From: Megalobrama amblycephala
Taxonomy: Eukaryota > Chordata > Actinopteri > Cypriniformes > Xenocyprididae
Direction of reading: 5' to 3'
Assembly: GCF_018812025.1 (NCBI RefSeq)
Contig: NC_063054.1
Coordinates: 29,464,356-29,528,355 of the forward strand
DNA length: 64,000 nt
Part shown: in pieces, positions 45,686 through 58,362 of the stretch
Numbering within the stretch: position 1 is the stretch's first letter
Layout of the letters: each line of letters starts with the position of its first letter
Made by a program: the position numbers and the translations under genes
Notes under the pieces: generated by a model
What the model was told of the DNA's origin: nothing
Database searches by the model: none
What the model saw: the letters and a program-made list of their open reading frames with translations, nothing else

Positions 45686-46140
45686 CATTATCCAATAGTC
45701 TGCATCCCAGCTAACAAAAATATGTTCTAAGAACGTATTTCTAATGTTCATATTAAGTTATAAAAAAAACTTTAAAACATTATTTCTGAATATTCTCTGA
45801 ATGTTCAAAATGCCCAGTTTTTAAATGTTTTAAAAACGTTTTTTCTTGGTTATGCAAACGTTAACAAAACATTCAATTTTATCATGTTGCAGTCACTATG
45901 GGAATGTTACTTTTTACTACTACTGAAACAAGTAGTAACATTTAAAAAATGTTAGATGAATGTCCAACTAAAACGTTTCAGAAAAAACCTTCCACGAACG
46001 ATTGCCATTATTAAAGACCAGATAACTGAACGAGCATTCTATTAACCTTACTGGAAGAACGTTTGTTCCATAGACTGTAAAAAAGGTTTGTTCATACCTT
46101 TGAGAGAACCATGGCAGAACGTTAACCAAAGTTCTGATAA
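45686..46140. repeat. AACGTTCT-rich dispersed repeat
   Basis: CCAGCTAACAAAAATATGTT, GAACGTATT, AATGTTCA and GCAGAACGTTAACC-type words recur. This resembles a common zebrafish-type MITE with GTTCT/AGAAC symmetry. Boundaries could not be fixed. Confidence 0.45.
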
Positions 46141-46379
46141 TGTTCAGTTGCGCGTTTACCCACCACGCAAAGCACGCAATTGCGTGGGGCCCTCGCGAGT
46201 TCTTCCTGGGGAATCCCCCAGTGGGATACGCAGGTATATGCCTTATACCCACTAGGAAAGCTCAAGGATTTCCGTATATCCACTTAAAAAAGTGCGAGAA
46301 AACGGATTTGGCGCTCTTTAATGTGACGCGACAGATCGCAGTGCCTCAGTTCAAAAGAAGCGGCAGCCTGACGCAAAAT

Positions 46380-46515
46380 GAACATGAATGAACACCTAAA
46401 GGTATGTTAAATGATACAGAACAACTTACCGACATCCATATCATGTCTCATGTAATCGTTTAATCAGTGTTTCAACCGCGGAAAGACGTTAACAGCTTGT
46501 AAACAAACAAACGTA
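46380..46515 (+). repeat. Dispersed repeat shared with 18478-18605
   Basis: AAGGTATGTTAAATGATACA, ACAACTTACC, TCTCATGTAATCG, AATCAGTGTTTCA, GAAAGACGTTAACAGCTTGT appear in the order seen at 18478-18605. The family is unknown. Confidence 0.65.
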
Positions 46516-48230
46516 ACGTCACATTTACCTCAGAACAAACATATTCATCATGACCATAAACTCGTTAGTCAGCTAGAAAATTAATTAATTATAGAGAGGA
46601 GCATTTAGCTAAATATATGCACCATATTACATGTTAATTATAATTTTTAATGTTATTCAATGGCCTGTAATGCATGTTTGATAAATAGGCTACATCAAGT
46701 TGACAGCCACCATTTAAATGTTTATATTAAAAAAAGGAAAAAAGTATTAGAGTAGAAATAACTTTAAAGTTAGTAGGCCTATTATAATTGTATTATTATA
46801 AAAAAATATTACCGAAGTGTAATTTAAGTTTGTATGCAAATTGGTTCATTTAACCTTCAATATTAATGTAGCCTACCAACTGATTCCCATGTGTATTATA
46901 GGCCTACAGCATTAGTTGAGAAATTTGTCTTTTCTTGAGAAAATTTGCCATGTAGCCTACTGTAGCTTACTTGATATACAGTATATCCAAAGTAACTGAT
47001 ACTGACTTGATGTAAGCTTGTGAATCCAAATGCATAACTATGATGACATACTGGCAGGAAATGGTGCAAAACGGAGTCCAAACAGATTGATATTGTGACA
47101 CACTGATAAGCCTCATCTTTCCGTTAATGTTAATAATAGTTGCAACTTGCACTCTTGTGCAAATGTGCATTGAAAATTGCCAGATGTTAAAACCTTAAAA
47201 CCTGTGCTCCAGGGACCATATTCATATAACATCTAAGACTAAATGGCTGAGTTAGATGGAGATTGACAATAAACAGTAGAAAATCAGTCCAGTCTCTCCA
47301 GCTGTAAATGTCATTAGCTGTTAAAGTCTTGTTATAATAAATTATATTATTATAATAAATAATTATTATAATAAATAATAATAAATCCCCCCCCCCCCTC
47401 TTTTGCACTATAGCTTTGTGTTCATACTTTCCTCGGTTGATTCTGTGAAATTGGTTGCATGATTTATGTAAAATGTATACAGCTTTTACAATCAGTAGCA
47501 TTCAAATTAACACCCTGTTTTCTTTTCATAAAAGACTTTATTACTGCATTCCATTAAAAAATATATATATATATTTTAAAAAAACAGTTAGTCTTTTTGC
47601 CAGCACTTAAATACAAGAGAATCAAGTAAATTTTATTTTTAATTTTAATGGTTGTACTCAATTCAGTGAACTTTCAGCTACACTAAATATTTGAGTTTAT
47701 TGGTTAATGTCATAAATACCGTTTTTAAACTTTAATGGTTTAGGCAATCGGAACCTGTTAACCGTCACCGGTACGCCGACGCACCGAAGCTTCTTTGTTT
47801 AAATTAGCTCAAATTTTACTGTTAAATGTAATGTAATTACTTTGACAAACTATACATCATTAAAAAGATCTAAGACTCGAGCTTCAATTTTTAATCTTTA
47901 TTTTACTCTCAACATCGTATAGTGACCGTTATTTGTTAATATGTGTCGGGAGTGGAGTCGTTACCTTTTCATTGAAATATGAGCGTCAGCCTCATCCATT
48001 GAGAAAAAACTCAACAAAATAACATCCCTCAGGGCTTTTAGCTTAAAAGCATGCACATTTGCAGAAATATTGATGGATTCTCATACGTTTGTCAATTTTC
48101 TGTACAGAGGGGCAATATTTATTCAGTTTTTACCCAAAATGCGCCGTTGTCATCATATTAACGCTGTATACGTTGATCTACTGTGTTTTCAACTCATACC
48201 TGCAGCCGGAGGGCGCTCTGTGCACACTTA
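46516..48230. other. AT-rich low-copy sequence
   Basis: An ATT-rich block with a poly-C run lies at 47325-47400. No coding signature is seen. Confidence 0.4.
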
Positions 48231-48724
48231 GGGGCCGTTCACACAGAACGCGTCTTTGTGTCTAAAAACGTAAAAAAAAAGCTCGAGACGCGCCTTTGAG
48301 ACGTGATGCAATAACGACAATAACGGAAATAATAGAAATAGGCAAACTGCAGAATTGACAGATACAAGTTTTGACATGGAAAAAAAGAAAATAAGATAAT
48401 AATGAGCGCCTCCTCCGCCATGTTGCCATTAACGTTATATAAAACAATTGTCATGCCAACTCGCAACGCTTGCCCCGCCTCCAAGTTCTTCTGATTGGTC
48501 CACTGTTTTGGAACTGACATTGATGAGCGGCGCTGCCTGTAAAAGTTGAAATTCTTTTAACTTGACACGGCGTCTTAAAAACGCGACGCTCATGTGTGAG
48601 GCGCCGCAAAAGACGCGAGACGCGAGCGTAACGGTCATGCACGTCCGTCAAGCGCGTTTACATAGAAAAACAATGGGAAAGTAGCGCATTGGAATAGAAA
48701 AACGCGTTCTGTGTGAACGGCCCC
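48231..48724. mobile_element. PIF/Harbinger-like MITE with TTA duplication
   Basis: It starts GGGGCCGTTCACACAGAACG and ends with the exact inverse, CGTTCTGTGTGAACGGCCCC. TTA stands at 48228-48230 and 48725-48727, the usual PIF/Harbinger target duplication. The interior is GC-rich (GACGCGAGACGCGAGCG), and four overlapping minus-strand frames in it are accidental. Confidence 0.88.
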
Positions 48725-48727
48725 TTA

Positions 48728-50896
48728 CTCCACAAATGACACGTGATGGAGAGGCATCATGTGACCTTCCAGGAACTAACAGTCTTCCAGACATCGCTAT
48801 AATCCTATGCTATAATCGTGAATATTACGTGCAAATCGACACTTTTGAAAGTAATAAATACACGATTGTGACGATGTGGTTTATCTGTGTTCTTCACGCC
48901 ATGTCAGGTATTCATAATAGTAGATTATATTTATAATGCAATGCTAATCGAGATTGTGCAGAATAGCCTAAAATGATATATTTTCTGTCTGATTTTTGAT
49001 CCGAAGTCAAATCACATCACTGAAGGAGATTTAAAACACTCGACTTGTACGTTTGTAGCAAAAACATGGTTTTAATCTTATACATTTTCGTGTTTTGTTG
49101 GTGTGCTAAGCTAACATACTAACGAGCCCAGAGATGCACCTGTTCTGAGCTAATGCAAATAAATGATCACTGATTTTTTTTTTCTTCTTTTTTTCAAGAA
49201 GGGCGTTAGATACAGTTTCAAAGAAGGTGAAGTGAGAAGTTTGGTGAAAGAAATGAGAGATTAAATCTTGAATAGGACATCAGTCTAATTATAATATAGA
49301 CAAAAGAAAAGATTAGAGCCATAAGCAGGCTGGAGAGGTGTGAATGTGTTCAGGGCAGACTGAAACTGAATGGGGCAGTTAGCACCACAAAACAAACGAG
49401 GCAATACACTTGTCATCAATAGATGACAATAAACATCAGTTAACATTTTAGAGTCTTTTCTAAATAAAATCACATGACATGGTCTTGAAAAACATTTAAT
49501 AAAACTCAGAGTTTTAAACTTATCATCTTCAGATTTGAAATGTAACATGGTCAGACATGTGGCTTTAGCTGCAGTGCATTTCTAAATTGCTAAAAGGCCA
49601 ACTTCACTTTTATTTCCATAAAGATATTTCATAAAAATACATTTCTAATAACTTTTCGAAAATTTTGAAGCTAGTTTTAACTATTTTCTTCATTGTGACA
49701 ATAATTAATTATGACTTTACAATAAACTGCAAAATGTCTGCTTTAAAATGAGACCTTACTTGTGCTTTTAGTGCAAAGGGTTTAGCTGTTTTAGTTTGGG
49801 TATGTAATTTCTTGGGATTTTCCAAAAGCGGGGGTGCAGGTTAACAGGTTAAACTAAATTCGTTGGATTTTACAGTTATTAAAATGTTGTGATACTGAAG
49901 ACTGAAAATTCAGCTTTGCCATAACAAAATATATCGAAATAGAGAAAAGTTATTTTAAACTCTAGTAGTATTTCACAATATTATGTTTTTACTTCTTTTT
50001 GATCAAAAAAAAATGCAGTCTTGGTACTTTCATATTGCACTCTATAAATATAAATCTACTGACTGTGATGGAAAAAAAATTAAATTCTTTACTAGAATAT
50101 GGCAGATCAGTCTTTTGTTATCATAACATGCCATGCTGTGACTAAGTGATGTATTAATATATTTTTCAGTAATTTGATGATATTCAATTTATAGCTTTAA
50201 ACTTGCTGTTTTTGCAGACTAAACTAGTCTAATGCTCTTTATGAAGCGTAATTAAAATTTTGAAAACAATGCATGATGTTATTTTTGTATTGTAAATTTG
50301 AAACAATAAATCTGCCTCTTCCATTTAAACCTTTGAGCAGGCTGGAATGGTTTTGCTTATAACACTCACTAGTAGAGCTCATGGTTCGGCTCTTGTGTGA
50401 ATTCTGTGAGGACACATCGGTAAAAATACGGGTGGGAGCCGCCGGAGGCCAGCACCAATATCAGCGAGTCTGAGAGGACACATGGACGGAGGTCAGAGGC
50501 TATTCCTGGTAGATTAATGTCATAAATTACACTGCATTTTGGACAGATAAATTCATTGAGCTATGCTATCAAAATAGAAATCCCTGTTCCGGTAATGTCA
50601 TACAGTGAATCATGGCATACAGTAAACAGCAAACCAATTCTAGCTTGCTCCAGGTGGCTGATGTTCCTTCTTCCAAGCCAACTGTGTGACATTCTGAGAC
50701 CTGGAGTGAAGAAGGAAATTAAAAACGAAAAAGTGCCGGAAATCGAAGCTGAAATTCATGAGAGGGGTTAACATAGGTTAAAATGGTGGTGGTTGGTTTG
50801 TTATTGTTGAGATATTTTAAGCATTTGTAGTCTTGTTTGATGTCAGTTATAAAAAAAAAGTAAATTCATCAAAAAAACGGAAAAAATTGAATATTA
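48728..50896. other. Low-copy sequence, nothing coding recognised
   Basis: 50340-50560 is GC-balanced and could be conserved non-coding DNA. The rest is AT-rich. Confidence 0.4.
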
Positions 50897-51239
50897 GGTG
50901 CGTCCCAATTCGCGTACTTATGCACTATTCTATGACGTTTTTAAATATAAATAGTGTGAGTAGTGTGTTCACACTGAAAATTCCAAAAAGAAAAACTACA
51001 CTTTAAATACCCGGATGATGCACTAAATTAACGGAAAAAACGAAGTGTGGAATGTTGGACACTTCATGCACTCAACTGTCGCAGCTTTAATTACGTAGTG
51101 GAGGGGAAGGGAGGATCGGACTTCGTTGTTAAATGACAAAATAACCTTATATAATTCACGCACTACATGGATGAGTGCATAGTGCACAAGTACATAGTGT
51201 ATAAGTGCATAATGTATAGTGCGTCATTTGGGACGCAAC
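50897..51239. mobile_element. MITE with GTGCGTCCCAATT ends
   Basis: GGTGCGTCCCAATTCGCG on the left faces CATTTGGGACGCAAC on the right. Subterminal ACTTATGCACTA faces TAAGTGCATAATGT and TAGTGCAC. The target duplication is unclear. Confidence 0.7.
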
Positions 51240-51482
51240 TATTGTGAGAAAACCTGTCACTCAAATGACATCACAGCAATAGCAAACTGATCCAATCAAT
51301 TCCCGATGAAAAAAAATCAAGTCCCGCCCTACATTTTTTATTGTTTGAGAAGCAGTTTCACTTGGATATAAGTCACAATAGGGAAGAAAAGACTGTCGCA
51401 ACTTCCATTTCATGCTGACTTGAAGTACATTTTGGTCAATAATAATGAAAAAAAATCAATCAAAATCCAAGTTAAAATACTA

Positions 51483-53095
51483 CAGTTGTGGCCAGAATTA
51501 TTAGCCCCCTTCATAAATATGATCAAAGATGACTCTAAAAATAAATCTGCATTGTTTATCCTTTTGATCTTTAATTTATAAAATTAGCAAAAATCTAACC
51601 TTTCATTGAAGGAAAAGAATTGAAAGTGTGGGGGGGAAATAACATTATGAAATAAATATTTTTCTCCAAAACACGTTGCCCACAATTATTAGCACCCTTT
51701 TATTCAATACTTTTTGCAACCTCCTTTTGCCAAGAGAACAGCTCTGAGTCGTCTTCTATAACGCCTGATGAGTTTGGAGAACACCTGACAAGAGATCAGA
51801 GACCATTCCTGCAGAATCCATGCAGAATCTCTCCAGATCCTTCAGATTCCAGCTCCATGCTGGTGCTTCTTCTCTTCAGTTCTCTCCACTCATTCTCTTT
51901 AGGGTTCAGGTCAGGGGACTGGGATGGCCATGTCATAAGCTTCATTTTGTGCTCAGTGATTCATTTTTGTGCTGGTTTTGATGTTTGTTTTGGATCATTG
52001 TCCCGACAGATGATCCAACCACAGCCCATTATAAGATTTCTAGCAGAAGTGGTCAGGTTTTGATTTTTTATCTGTTGGTATTTGGTAGAATCCATGATAC
52101 GATATATCTGAACAAGTTGTCCAGGACCTCCAGCACAAAAATAGGCCCACAACATTAAAGATCCAGCAGTAGATTTAACTGTGGGCATGGGGCACTTTTT
52201 ATCCATGTGTGCACCAAAACCATCTGGTGGGTTTGCTGCCAAGAAGCTCTTGTTTTAGTTTCATCTAACCATAGAAGCTCGTCCTGTTTGAAGTTCCAGT
52301 CTTGTCTGACAACTGAATATGTTGGAGATTGTTTTTAGATGAGAGCAGAGGATTTTTCTTGAAAACCTCCCGAACAACTTGTGGGGAGGTAGGTGCTTTT
52401 GATCATTTTTTTTTAGGCTTTCTGCGATTCAAGACTCAACTAATCTCTGTAATTCTCCAGCTGTGATCCTTGGAGAGTCTTTGGCCACTTAAACATTCCT
52501 CCTCACTGTGCATTAGGATGATTTAGACACATGTCCTCTTTCAGTCAGATTTGTAACATCTTTAGTTGATTGGAACTTCTCAATTATTGCCCTGATAGTG
52601 GAAATGGGGATTTTCAATGCTTCAGCTATTTTCTTACAGCCACTTTCTATTTTGTGAAGCTCGACAATCATTTGCTACACATCAGAACTATATTCTTTGT
52701 TTTTTCTCTTTGTGATGAATGATTAAGGGAATTTGGCCTTTGTGTTTCCTCATGTTTATTCTCCTGTGGAACAGGAAGTCATGGCTGGACAGTTTCATGT
52801 TCATGATCACCCCGGTGAGCTAAAAAATTTAAATATAAATCTGAATATACTTCAGAGGTATGTTACTCATAAAAAATTCTAGGGGTGCTAATAATTGTGG
52901 GCAACGTGTTTTGGAGAAAAACATTTATTTCTTAATGTTATTTTCCTCCCACTTTCAATTCTTTTCCTTCAATGAAAGGTTAGATTTTTGCTAATTTTAT
53001 GAATTAAAGATCAAAAGGATAAACAATGCAGATTTATTTTTAGAGTCATCTTTGATCATATTTATGAAGGGGGCTAATAATTCTGGCCACAACTG
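51483..53095 (-). mobile_element. Second Tc1-like transposon, full length, inactive
   Basis: The 1613 bp element starts CAGTTGTGGCCAGAATTATT and ends AATAATTCTGGCCACAACTG, with TA at 51481-51482 and 53096-53097. Inverted repeats of about 215 bp (51483 to about 51700 and about 52880 to 53095) share GAAGGGGGCTAATAATTC, CTTTCATTGAAGGAAAAGAA and CACGTTGCCCACAATTATTA. The transposase frame is on the minus strand and broken. It is a different Tc1 family from the element at 22916. Confidence 0.95.
51850..52720 (-). pseudogene. Tc1 transposase pseudogene, DDE motifs recognisable
   Basis: On the minus strand the helix-turn-helix start is readable near 52680-52560 (IVELHKIESGCKKIAEALKI). WLDETKT near 52280 carries the first catalytic Asp, RDNDPKQTS (about 51985-52010) the second, and WPSQSPDLNPKENE (about 51890-51932) the catalytic Glu. 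A frameshift separates WLDETKT from the MLWAYFCAGGPGQLVQIYRI block, and a TGA follows PAQK at 51961. Loss of function is through frame breaks, not through loss of a catalytic residue. A functional copy would encode about 340 residues. Confidence 0.9.
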
Positions 53096-53097
53096 TA

Positions 53098-53694
53098 TGT
53101 GTTCAAAAATAAGTGTCCAAAAAGGTGACCCGTTTTAAAATGCCATTATTTTTAGCAGTTCCATTCCAGTGTTGATGGTAGTGCAGAAATTATACACTTC
53201 ATCTTTAAAGCTTTGAAAAATCATTTTTGTTCATTAAAAACATCAGGTCCTCTTTAGGGAGAATGAACGTCCTACCGCTCCACGGCTTTATGAATGTAAC
53301 AGTTGTCCAAAACATCTTGTTCAGACCAACTTATCATACGACAGTTTCGCTTGAGAGAGCTTGCGAAATGTTTTGCTCCTCTTCAGACAGCAGAACACCA
53401 TCTGTCTGATCTAACAAGCGCTGAGCGAGATCTATGGGATCATGGAGATAAGCACTGCAACATTCATTGCCCCATCCTCTGTGGATCCAATTGAAACTCA
53501 ACACACAGACAGACATTCAGAAGGCCAAGACCATTTCCAAATGATCCTATCACAGTCTATTGTGGTATTAATATGATTTTACAAGATTTAACAATAATTT
53601 AAAATTGTATTCAGAATTTTACTGTGAAATCATTGCATAGGTCATTTTCTGTCACTAGAGTTGTGTGCCAGTCAGAACTGAATTTTTTTAATAA
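53098..53694. other. Low-copy sequence, nothing recognised
   Basis: 53225-53545 is GC-balanced with overlapping short frames in three phases. No domain is evident. Confidence 0.4.
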
Positions 53695-53975
53695 ACGGTC
53701 TATTTTTTAATATATTCAAAATTTAATTCCTGTGATGGCAAAGCTAAATTTTCAGCATCATTACTCCAGTCTTCAGTGTCACATGATCCTGCAGAAATCA
53801 TTCTAATATGCTGATTTTGTGCTCAAAAACATTTATTATTATTATCAATATTGAAAACAATTGTACTCCTTAATATTTTTTTTTTTTGGTCTGTGATGCA
53901 TTTCAGAATTCTACGGTGAATAGAAAGTTTTTTTTGTAATATAAAAGTCTTTACCATCACGTTTGATGATTAAAA
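53695..53975 (+). mobile_element. Partial copy of the 31161-type MITE
   Basis: TTCCTGTGATGGCAAAGCTA, CTCCAGTCTTCAGTGTCACA, TCATTCTAATATGCTGATTT and GAATAGAAAGTT match the middle of that family. Both ends are missing. Confidence 0.75.
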
Positions 53976-55267
53976 ATTTCATGCATCAATTAATTATAGT
54001 AAATTGTAGAACCACTGCTCTCTATACAGTGAAAGTATGGCAACTAATAGTTAGAAATAAAATGCAAATGCACTTTTCCCCTCGCAGTGCAGTTTAGGTC
54101 AGTAATGAAAGAAGAACAGTGATCGGGTAGTGTCTGCATTTTTTGCTTTGTCTCTTTCCTGTTCTCTCACTCTCTCTCCCCCCTCCGTTGTTGTAATCAT
54201 TTTTCATTGTACAAAAGCAATTAGCCAAAAATAATCATGCTCATATTTTGTATCGCACACATACCGCTCTCATTGTGAAGAATATTGCCAGTTTGTTTTC
54301 TGTTCTGCAAGAGCTAAATTGAAATTTCCCTGGAAAAACATTTTTCAGTGATGCTAATGCAGTTTGAGCTGTGTGCAAATAGTTCATTTGGCACAGTAAT
54401 AGGCAGTGCGTACGACAAGGCTGCAAAAGACACGGAGCATAAGTGATGTACACGACCCGCATTAGTTTAAAGTGTAGATAACGATTCTGTCAACAGTGAT
54501 GATGATGATAATAAGGTAGTTTAATTATGGCTTTCATTTTGAGTAATATAAAGCAGGTAGTGGTTGAATAGTTATGGCAGAGGGAGACAGATTCTCTGCA
54601 GCTGTGCCTTGAGACTCTCATTATGATTGCAAAACTTTTCCTGTCACATATTGTCATACAAGCCCATTTGTCAAGACATTAATCCCCTGAAAATGAGATG
54701 TCTATCTCAAGAAGGTGAGCAATGGAAAATAGACACAAAAAAGGAGCACTTTGTACTGTTATGTAAATTCGCTAAGAAAACAAGGACATCTGCTGTTTAT
54801 GAATCAGCATTCTCTCAGAGAGGGGGCTCGACATTAATAGAATATTTAAACCCCTGTTTTTGGCAGTTGTTGAACCAAATTGGCTAGATTAAAAGATCAA
54901 CCATTTGATATTGTGCTGCAAACACTGGGAGATTGAATGCGATTATGCATCTTTGTTTTATTTATTCATTTATTTATGGTTTTTGCTAGAGTAATTTTTT
55001 TTTTTTCAGTTTTCCAATAATGTAGTCACCACCTCTCCTTCACACTTACATTTTCTAGACAAAAAAAACAGATCTAATTAATTGCATAATATGTCAGTTA
55101 ATTAATCATTTACATTTTACAAGACATTACATTATTGTTTCAGATAAAAACATTGAATAAATATTGCAAAACATTTTTTTTTTGTATCACTGAATTTTTT
55201 ATTTTATTTATTTTTTAATTAAAAATTACACAATAAACTATGCAGTAGAGTAAATAACTTGGGTTAT
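53976..55267. other. Low-copy region, nothing coding recognised
   Basis: Repeat-poor apart from a short CT-rich tract at 54165-54185. Possible conserved non-coding DNA around 54240-54480 on composition only. Confidence 0.4.
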
Positions 55268-55710
55268 GTACACTATTGTTCAAAAATGTTTTTGAAACAA
55301 GTCTCTTATGCTCATCCAGGCTGCATTTATTCGATTAAAAATACAATAAAAACTGTATTAATATTGTTACAAATTTAAAATAACTGTTTTAACATATTTT
55401 AAAATGTAATTTATTCCTGTGATGGCAAATTTTCTGAAACCATTACTACGGTCTGAAGTGTTTCATGATCCTCATTTCTTATTATTATGAAAGTTGAAAA
55501 CAAGTTGTGCTGCTTCCATTTTTGTGGAAACTGCAATACAATTTTTTCAAGATTCTTTAGAGAATAGATCTAAAGAACAGCATTTATATGAAATGGAAAT
55601 CTTTGGTTACATTATAAATGTCTTTACTGTCACTTTTGATAAATTTAATGCATCCTTGCTAAATAAAAGTATTTATTTCCTTAAACTTCTGATGTTTGAA
55701 TGGTAATGTA
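55268..55710 (+). mobile_element. 31161-type MITE, near full length
   Basis: TACACTATTGTTCAAAAATG at the left faces GTTTGAATGGTAATGTA at the right. GTCTCTTATGCTCATCCAGG, CTGCATTTATTCGATTAAAA and CTTTACTGTCACTTTTGATA lie between. The central TCATTCTAATATGCTGATTT block is shortened. Confidence 0.75.
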
Positions 55711-56200
55711 CGCTGTTTTTCAGCATTTTGTTTGATGAAGGCCATATTTTTAACTACTCAAAAGTAGTTTGACATCTTTAAATATCATTTTAAGGAATAC
55801 ATTTTTATTAACAAAATCAATGCATTCAGTTGATATGTAAGATTTTTGGATTAAAATATACAAAAACCACTAGAACAATGTTATATATTTTGTTGACTTG
55901 TGTACTTACATTATCCCAGATGTTTCCAAAAATGTTTAAATCAAGAGAAATAAGTAATTTTAACCAGGACACAGACCTTGTCCGTGCGTCACCTATCAAT
56001 GACATCATACCCGCATTACCCATGGAAACACCAAAGGCGTTTTAATATATTATGTGTTTTATTAGACAGGTGAGCAACTGTTTGGATGGATACATTCATC
56101 GACAGAAAACTAATCATGTTATATAGCTCAACACAGTAAGTCTTTTTGTTTAAATCTCAATTTCTTGATTTACAGCGAGTACCATGTTTTACCATGCCTA
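55711..56200. other. Low-copy sequence, nothing recognised
   Basis: Opposing short frames at 55826-56045 overlap fully and carry no domain. Confidence 0.45.
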
Positions 56201-57920
56201 CACTGTAAAAAAAATCCCAGTAAAATTTACGGTAAAAAAAACAGCAGCTGTGGTTGCCAGAACTTTACCGTAAAAAATACAGTAGCAACGTAAAAAAAAT
56301 CTGTTAAATTTACGGTAAAATAACGTATTTCATTAACTGATATAATGTTAATTTACTAACCTAATGAAGTACTAATATCTGTTTTGTACCTTTATAATAC
56401 ACTGACAGTCACCAAACACAGTGGTGATAAGAGTCACATGATGAATCAAAGTTCATCACAAGCAGATTTTCCACAAGCTGAGAAGGACAATACTAACATA
56501 TAGAAGGTGCACACAGTGTCATTCACACACACACTAAACACCATCATGGTAACATGCATGAAATTTTAAAAATACAATAAACAGTAATTTAACAACATTA
56601 GATGTAACATAAAACCCTAATGTACGTAACTGATTAGAAAAAAATGAGAAAAACTAAGAAGAAACAGAGTTATTTCTAAGAAAATATATCAGATGTGAAG
56701 TGTCACGCAGGGAATTGTGGGAATGTCAATTTACGGTTTTTCACTATAAATTTTTACAATGAATTGTTATTTTTCACTTCCAAAAACTGTGAATTTAACG
56801 GTATTTTACCGTAAAATTACATTAAATGTACTGTTAGATCTATTACAGTTATTCACCGTATATAGTACGGAAACTTTCTGTAAACCAATTGACAGTTTTT
56901 CACCGCAGCATTTTTGCAGTCTTTTACTGTTAAAGGTGCCCTAGAATCAAAAATTGAATTTATATTGGCATAGTTAAATAACAAGAGTTCAGTACATGGA
57001 AAAGACATACATTGAGTTTCAAACCCCATTGCTTCCTCCTTCTTATATAAATCTCATTTGTTTAAAAGACTTCCGGAAAACACGCGGATCTCAACATAAC
57101 ACCGACTGTTACGTAACATTCGGGATCATTAATATGTATGACCCCAATATTTGCATATATGCCAGCCCATGTTCAAGGCATTAGACAAGGAAAGGCAGTA
57201 TTCACGTCTGGATCTGTGCACAGACAAGGTAAGCCAGCAAGAACAACAGCGAAAAATGGCAGATGGAGCAATAAATAACTGACATGATCCATGATAGCAT
57301 GATATTTTTAGTGATATTTGTAAATTGTCTTTCTAAATGTTTCATTAGCATGTTGTTAATGTACTGTTAAATGTGGTTAAAGTTACCATCGTTTCTTACT
57401 GTATTCACGGAGACAAGAGAGCCGTCGCTATTTTCATTTTTAAACGTGCAGTCTGTATAATGCATAAACATAACTTCATTCTTTATAAATCTCTCCAACA
57501 GAGTAGAATTAGCCGTTAGCCACAGAGCATAGCCTCAAACTCATACAGAATCAAACGTAAACATCAAAATAAATACTTTACTCACATAATTCGAAGCATG
57601 CATACAGCATGCATGACGAACATCTTGTAAAGATCCATTTGAGGGTTATATTAGCTGTGTGAACTTTGTAAATGCACTGTAATATAGTCGAGAGCTCGTG
57701 TGGCAGGGAGCACGCCATTTAAAGGGGCGGCGCTGCCAAAATCAGTGTATAGTTAATGATGCCCCAAAATAGGCAGTTAAAAAAATTAATAAAAAAAACT
57801 CTATGGGGTATTTTGAGCTGAAACTTCACAGACACATTCAGGAGACACCTTAGACTTATATTACATCTTGTGAAAAAGCATTCTTGGGCACCTTTAATAT
57901 CACAGTCATTTTTTACAGTG
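56201..57920. mobile_element. TA-flanked MITE with CACTGTAAAAAA ends, split
   Basis: It begins CACTGTAAAAAAAATCCCAG and ends CATTTTTTACAGTG, with TA at 56199-56200 and 57921-57922. The interior is rich in TTTACGGTAAAA and TTTACCGTAAA words. It is interrupted by a family S copy at 56930-57897, only about 23 bp from its right end. Confidence 0.8.
56930..57897 (-). mobile_element. Family S element, copy 3 (inverted)
   Basis: TTAA flanks both sides. It is in reverse orientation relative to copies 1 and 2: it begins AGGTGCCCTAGAATC and ends GGGCACCT, with the inverse of the 16-base word at about 57805. Shared blocks in reverse order include CAAACTCCATTGTTTCCTCC-like text, TAACACCGACTGTTACGTAA and TGCATAGTTAATGATGCCCC-like text. 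Confidence 0.9.
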
Positions 57921-58143
57921 TAATATCGATCTAGCTTACTACAGTGTGCAACAAGTGTCTCACAGTAGCTGCCGAGCGAACGCACAGAGTAGCATTATAA
58001 CAACTTTCAACACATAAATGTATCTAATATGATAAAACAGCGCAGTGTTACCCCACATACTAATGACCGGAAGAAATGGAAGCAGCAACTGCGGCATAAT
58101 AAAAGTTCCGTCTCTCATTAGCAATCGCTCCAGAGGCCTCGTT

Positions 58144-58362
58144 CAGCTCCTACAACACTCGGCCCTACACTGCTTCATACTACAGTAATGTTAATAATCT
58201 CATCCATGAACATGATTTCTGCCTGAGTCCCATCCCGATTCTTTTCCACCGGCTGTAGACGTGAAGACGACACATCCCATGATTTCGCGAAATCAAGGCG
58301 TCATCAAGCAACACTTTTGCTTTGAATAAGCGACCTCTAGCTGCGAAAAGTTACATATTTAA
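58144..58362. mobile_element. Relic of the short TTAA MITE at 31427
   Basis: ACACTCGGCCCTACACTG, TTCATACTACAGTAATGTTA, CCATGAACATGATTTCTGCC and GACCTCTAG match the interior of 31427-31653, but no TTAA termini remain. Confidence 0.7.

Noticed and set aside
48239..48651. Four overlapping minus-strand frames
   Set aside because: They overlap one another in different phases inside the GC-rich Harbinger-like MITE.
53227..53516. Possible exon from GC-balanced overlapping frames
   Set aside because: Three frames overlap on two strands with no preference, no domain and no convincing splice-site pair.
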